From positions 1-64,000 of the forward strand of contig CAZCUX010000009.1 of assembly GCA_964502005.1 (NCBI GenBank): a stretch of DNA of 64,000 nucleotides, read 5' to 3'. The notes under the pieces are model-generated. The model did no database searches. It saw only the letters and a program-made list of their open reading frames with translations, and was not told the DNA's origin. The stretch is from CAJWOS01 sp964502005 (GTDB lineage: Bacteria; Myxococcota_A; UBA796; UBA2385). A program made the translations under genes and the position numbers. Shown piece after piece: positions 60,145 to 64,000 of this stretch (within the stretch, counting starts at the first letter, position 1; each line of letters starts with the position of its first letter).

Positions 60145-62502
60145 CTAAGGACGAAACGCATGGGTGATTCCGACGCCCAAACGAATGGCGCCATGGGTTT
60201 CGCCGTCGGTTGTGAGGACGGGACTGCCTTGGAGGTTGGCCGTCCAAGCCAGCGATTGGCTTGTGGGCGCCCATGCCACTTGAAGGCCGGGCGCGAAGAC
60301 GCTCGCCCACGTCCACGCGGTTTCGTGTGTGCGCCAGGTGAGCGGCGCGCCGAGGTCGAGAAACGGAACCCGCAAGTCGAGGGTTGACCGGCCGGGATGC
60401 CAACGGGACTGCCACGCTAAGGCCGCTGTAGGCCACGCGGCGAGGGATGCTGGGGGGGAGGCCGTCGGTTGTAGCTCGATGCCTCCCAGCGCCCCTACAA
60501 CGCCCACAAGGCCACGGTCGAACGTGGGCCGTGCAGACGCGCGGTCGGTCGTGGTGCCCAGTGCAGTGAGGGCGCCCATGAGCGATAGGTCGGTGGCCGT
60601 CGGTGCAGGCAAGTAGGTGGACAGCGCGGGGTCGTCGGAGAGCGCGAGGACGCGGTCGGCGGCACCGGCGAGGTCCGCGCGCGCGAGGCGGGTCAACACG
60701 TCGGGGAGCCGGGCCAACAGGCGGTCGAGGTCGGCGCGAATGCGGGTGCGCGCAACGAGGTTCGCGCCAGATTGGTCGGGGATACTAGCGGCCGCAGCGA
60801 GCATTCCCGTGAGGGTCTCTGCGTGAACGGCCGCGAGCGCAGCGACAACCTCGGCGCCTCCCCGTCGAATCGTCTCCCAGCGAACACCCACTGCGCTGCG
60901 TACCGTGTCGACGGCGGTCGCGACGCTCGCTACCCAACCAAGGTCGGCTTCGCCAATGCGGGGGTAGACGGTACCGCTCCAGGGGGCGCGAATCCCGCCG
61001 GGCAAGTTGTCCGTCCACGCGAGGTTGCTCGCCATGGCGATGGCGGTGATGCCTTCCAACCGTCCTTGGGGCGCTGGGTCGGGACTCGAGGCGGCAACGA
61101 GGCTGGTGAGGTAGAGAGTGCTTGACAATGGAGCCGCTATCGTGGTTTCCGTCGAAAAGAACCCAAAATGCTCACCCGTAGGCAAGGTTGGGGGACGCTG
61201 ACGGGACCATGCGGCCAACGCGGTCATGGGGTCCGCACCGGCGACCATCGCTTCGAGGGTTCCGCCGAGCGCGCCGAGCACGAGCCCGGCGTCCGTCGCC
61301 GCCCACGACCGCTCCGTACGCATCGACTCCCCGTGCAACACGCGCTCGCCGAGGCTCCGCAATAGGCCGATAACATCGTCGCGTGCTGCTGCTCCGACCA
61401 AGGGGCCTGCGCCCGAAGTCGGCCACTGCACCCCACCTTCGCCATCGTTGAGTCGCCGGCAGGTGTGAGCTGCCAAGCCTTCAGCGTCGCGGAGGCATGC
61501 GGCGAGGACGATGTCGAGCGCGGCGGTGTCGCGACCGCCTCCAGCGGACGGCGTGCGGTCGGCGCCGGGCCGGCCGCGGCTCACGACGGCTTCGTCGTTG
61601 GTTTCGGGGGGAATGGGGAGGTCGGCAAGCCGGGTGGTGCCGCTGCCGCTCCCGACGGCAACTTCGAGGGATGGGCCGAGCACAACAGGACCGGCTGCGC
61701 CAACTTCTTCGATATCCACCGGCATCAGCACGCGCGTGGCAGCGCCGGCCTCATCGATGATTTCGACGGCGAGGTCAAAGCGCCACCAGCCGCGGTCGGG
61801 GCGCATGGCGCCAAGGTCGACGGTGCGGGACACCATGCCTTCGGCCGTGGGAATTTCCGATTGGTAGGCGGGGGCCAACCACACCACTTCGGGCGGAGGC
61901 GCACCGGCAATCGGACGGACAGGCTGGGCGCGCCAGCCGACACGCACTTCGACGGCGCCCGATGCGGCAGGTACGGAAATCTGAAGCTGCGCGCCGCTTC
62001 GCCGTGCATCGACGGTGTGGGTGCAGTCCGCCAATACGCGGCCAACGCTCGAAACCCGCGCCTGGGCGGCGGCGTGGATGGTTGCGGCGTGTGGGACGGG
62101 GGTAGCGGTCGTCGGAAGCTGGCCGCCACGTCCGACAGCGGCGCAGGCGGTCAACAGGCCCGGCAGGCCCCGCAGCGCGAGCTGGTGGTCCAGGGGACAC
62201 GCAAGGGCGGTGTCGCGCAAGGCTCCCGCGCCCGCGCAGGCCAACGCGACGTCTGCGGCGCTGACGACAAGGCCACGACTTCGGGCATACGGGTCAAAGG
62301 AGAAGAAGCGCTCCCCTGCGCGGACCGCGACGCCATCGGGAACAGTCGCCGGGGCGGTCTCCATCGGCGTGACGTCGAGCGGCGTGTCAGACGGCTCTTG
62401 CGCGAGGCCTGTCGAAGCCCCGAGCAACCATACCAAGCAGAGGCCCAGCGGCACCCCCACGGCTTGTGCGAGAGAATCGACGCGCTGCTTATGGACCACA
62501 AG
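60145..62502 (-). CDS. large secreted protein of unknown function
   Basis: A protein of 785 aa. A signal peptide (hydrophobic GLCLVWLLGASTGLA) is followed by a long Ala/Thr-rich mixed alpha/beta region and a beta-rich C-terminal 120 residues with alternating hydrophobic strands, which may be membrane- or barrel-like. The GTG start at 62502 has AGGAG six bases upstream and overlaps the end of the sulfatase-like gene by 14 bp, so translation is coupled; the ATG at 62547 has poor spacing. No domain was recognised. It probably works with the sulfatase-like protein at the cell envelope. Confidence 0.68.
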   Translation of the reverse strand, partial: LVVHKQRVDSLAQAVGVPLGLCLVWLLGASTGLAQEPSDTPLDVTPMETAPATVPDGVAVRAGERFFSFDPYARSRGLVVSAADVALACAGAGALRDTALACPLDHQLALRGLPGLLTACAAVGRGGQLPTTATPVPHAATIHAAAQARVSSVGRVLADCTHTVDARRSGAQLQISVPAASGAVEVRVGWRAQPVRPIAGAPPPEVVWLAPAYQSEIPTAEGMVSRTVDLGAMRPDRGWWRFDLAVEIIDEAGAATRVLMPVDIEEVGAAGPVVLGPSLEVAVGSGSGTTRLADLPIPPETNDEAVVSRGRPGADRTPSAGGGRDTAALDIVLAACLRDAEGLAAHTCRRLNDGEGGVQWPTSGAGPLVGAAARDDVIGLLRSLGERVLHGESMRTERSWAATDAGLVLGALGGTLEAMVAGADPMTALAAWSRQRPPTLPTGEHFGFFSTETTIAAPLSSTLYLTSLVAASSPDPAPQGRLEGITAIAMASNLAWTDNLPGGIRAPWSGTVYPRIGEADLGWVASVATAVDTVRSAVGVRWETIRRGGAEVVAALAAVHAETLTGMLAAAASIPDQSGANLVARTRIRADLDRLLARLPDVLTRLARADLAGAADRVLALSDDPALSTYLPAPTATDLSLMGALTALGTTTDRASARPTFDRGLVGVVGALGGIELQPTASPPASLAAWPTAALAWQSRWHPGRSTLDLRVPFLDLGAPLTWRTHETAWTWASVFAPGLQVAWAPTSQSLAWTANLQGSPVLTTDGETHGAIRLGVGITHAFRP

Positions 62503-64000
62503 GCGCTCCTGCGGGTGCGTTGTTTTCACCGTCGTCGTTCTCTTCATCCCCTTGAATATAGCCAAGCGCTTCCAATAAGGCGTGGTCGCCATCGTCCATC
62601 GCGACGCCGCCGGCATTCGAATGTCCGAGGAAGCGCAATGGGCAATTGGTTCCCGGATGGTCTCCACCGACCGCCTTCCATGGTCCAAATTCGGTGCCCG
62701 CGGAGACGAATCGCACGCCAGCGTCATAGGGCAAAACCAAAAAACGGTCGCCGGGCTGAACGTCAAGACTGCGCTTCTTTTCACCGTTTTGAAGGATTAC
62801 TCCACCGGTCTTGACAGTGCCGGCCGCGTGTGCTTCCCACGGCATTCCGAGGGTCTCCACGACGACCCGCTGTAGCCGCGAAACATCGTCGGGGCGGGCG
62901 GATGCGAGGTCCGTACGTTCGAGTGGGTCGGCGTGGGGGTCGAACAGCTCCGCTTGGTTGGCTTTGATGTCCCATTCTAAGCGCAAACCTTCGTGGTAAA
63001 CGCTGAGACGGTTTGTCTTGAAGCGCGTTGTTTCGGCGGGCAGCGCGCGGCTTGGAACCGGCTCGCCTTTCATGAAGGCGTTCAGGTCGATGCCGTCGGC
63101 CTTTTCCATCGGTGCGGATGCCCATGCGGCGAGCGTTGGTGCGATGTCTTGGGTGCCCACGGCGCCTTCGACCACGCCTGTTGGCAAGCCACCGCCGCTC
63201 ATAATGAGCGGAACATTGAGCTGCTCGGCATATAAGGTGTGGGCGTGGCCCCAGGAGCCCCGTTCGCCAAACTCTTCGCCGTGGTCGGCGGTAATGACGA
63301 AGCGCACGTTGCGACCAGCCTTCTTGGCGGCGTCTTCGATGCGCTTGAACTGGTCGTCGACATACCGGATGGCCTCGTCGTATTGCGCGCGCTGGTGTTC
63401 AAACTGCTCGTCGTTGAGGGGATGCTTGGAGAAGTGGTGATAGTTTTTGTACTTGGGGTCGGACTTTTGGGGGGCACGGTCAAACAGGGTGCCGTAGTCG
63501 CCGGGCGGGTCATATTCGTAGTGGACATCATAGCTATGTAGAAACAAAAAGACGGGTTCACCGGGGGGAAGGGTCGACCACCAGCGAAGGGCCTCGTCTA
63601 CCACATGCTCGGCCAACACCTCGTTTTTGAGGTTGGCTTTTTCGGTGTGAATGTCGAAGTCGTTGAAATGCTCGAACCCGCGGTCAAAGCGAAAGAGGCG
63701 AGACACATAAAGGGTGGCGACGAATCCGCCGGTTCTGTATCCGAGCCCTTGTAATACTTCGGGCAAAACGGGCGTGCCGGGGTCGAGGGCCAGCTTGTCT
63801 TCTACAACCATATGGGTCATGGGCAGCTGGCCAGACAGCATCGTTGTATGGCTGGGCAACGTCCACGGCGACGCACTCCTCGCGAAGGAGAAGCGGGTGC
63901 CCGACGCGGCCAACGCGTCAAACCACGGGCTGGTCGTGCGCGTATGCCCATAGGACGCAAGGTGGTCGGCGCGAAGGGTGTCAATACTGATGAGCACGAT
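62489..64000 (-). CDS. sulfatase/phosphodiesterase of the alkaline-phosphatase fold (start outside window)
   Basis: At least 503 aa; the frame is open to the window end, so the N-terminus is missing. It begins IVLISIDTLRADHL (metal-binding Asp). The nucleophile segment is SPWTLPSHTTMLSG: the Cys or Ser that becomes formylglycine in true sulfatases (C/S-x-P-S-R) is Thr, and Arg is His. VITADHGEEFGERG and GHAHTLY give further metal ligands. The Thr nucleophile points to a phosphotransferase or phosphodiesterase, or a sulfatase-like protein without formylglycine. It is followed by the secreted protein above with a 14-bp overlap. Confidence 0.82.
   Translation of the reverse strand: MVLISIDTLRADHLASYGHTRTTSPWFDALAASGTRFSFARSASPWTLPSHTTMLSGQLPMTHMVVEDKLALDPGTPVLPEVLQGLGYRTGGFVATLYVSRLFRFDRGFEHFNDFDIHTEKANLKNEVLAEHVVDEALRWWSTLPPGEPVFLFLHSYDVHYEYDPPGDYGTLFDRAPQKSDPKYKNYHHFSKHPLNDEQFEHQRAQYDEAIRYVDDQFKRIEDAAKKAGRNVRFVITADHGEEFGERGSWGHAHTLYAEQLNVPLIMSGGGLPTGVVEGAVGTQDIAPTLAAWASAPMEKADGIDLNAFMKGEPVPSRALPAETTRFKTNRLSVYHEGLRLEWDIKANQAELFDPHADPLERTDLASARPDDVSRLQRVVVETLGMPWEAHAAGTVKTGGVILQNGEKKRSLDVQPGDRFLVLPYDAGVRFVSAGTEFGPWKAVGGDHPGTNCPLRFLGHSNAGGVAMDDGDHALLEALGYIQGDEENDDGENNAPAGAPCGP

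Overview
The window looks like a high-GC chromosome fragment of a Myxococcota-type (deltaproteobacterial) bacterium, probably from a metagenome assembly because it carries a 10-N scaffold gap at 1062-1071. The assignment rests on a MYXO-CTERM-like C-terminal sorting signal, many acidic or Gly-rich lipoproteins (one with a MopE metal-binding motif), an FHA-GAF histidine kinase, and a DAACS symporter next to an HdrD-like respiratory protein. No rRNA, tRNA or CRISPR array was recognised.

Layout. 1-10.1 kb holds surface and secreted proteins: a truncated DADT-repeat protein, an HEXXH protease, a YD-repeat-like lipoprotein, a TlpA-like thioredoxin lipoprotein and a 1040-aa FG-GAP lipoprotein. They are separated by long non-coding spacers with hairpin-rich repeats. 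10.4-33.1 kb is a defence island, all on the minus strand. It reads, in transcription order, a STAND NTPase with an N-terminal PD-(D/E)XK nuclease, a complete Wadjet system (jetA-B-C-D), and an RtcR-like CARF-sigma54 activator overlapping jetD by 4 bp. Then comes a second operon behind a sigma54 (-24/-12) promoter: a small DUF4258-like protein, a TerY-like vWA protein, a PP2C phosphatase, a kinase with a zinc ribbon, an SF1 helicase, a HEPN-like protein, a coiled-coil McrB-like AAA+ ATPase and a DUF2357 zinc-ribbon protein. A perfect 171-bp direct repeat (10209-10379 and 34061-34231) brackets the island, and a broken copy of the FG-GAP gene's 3' end lies at its right edge.

34-40 kb returns to housekeeping and surface genes: a beta-helix lipoprotein, a His-rich small membrane protein, a DksA-type zinc finger, an FAD oxidoreductase, a TM2 protein and a thioesterase. 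40.0-48.8 kb is a reductive-pyrimidine (beta-alanine) catabolic cluster: beta-ureidopropionase, dihydropyrimidinase, NCS1 permease, CoA-acylating semialdehyde dehydrogenase, class III aminotransferase and a DAACS symporter. A perfect TetR/FadR-like palindrome precedes the dihydropyrimidinase gene, but the first-step dihydropyrimidine dehydrogenase is absent. 49-64 kb holds an HdrD-like membrane Fe-S oxidoreductase, a BKACE enzyme, a MatB-like acyl-CoA synthetase, a THUMP methyltransferase, the histidine kinase, a TrkA/UspA regulator with a CPA2 antiporter, and a sulfatase-fold protein cut by the window end.

The most interesting object is the inducible operon at 10.4-23.2 kb. The CARF-sigma54 activator is encoded as the fifth gene of the Wadjet operon. 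Immediately downstream lie two copies of a 16-bp element exactly 22 bp apart, then a near-consensus sigma54 promoter 95-125 bp further on, then the effector operon. This looks like an RNA-damage- or nucleotide-triggered second line of defence combining a TerY-P phosphorylation triad with helicase, HEPN-like and McrBC-like parts.
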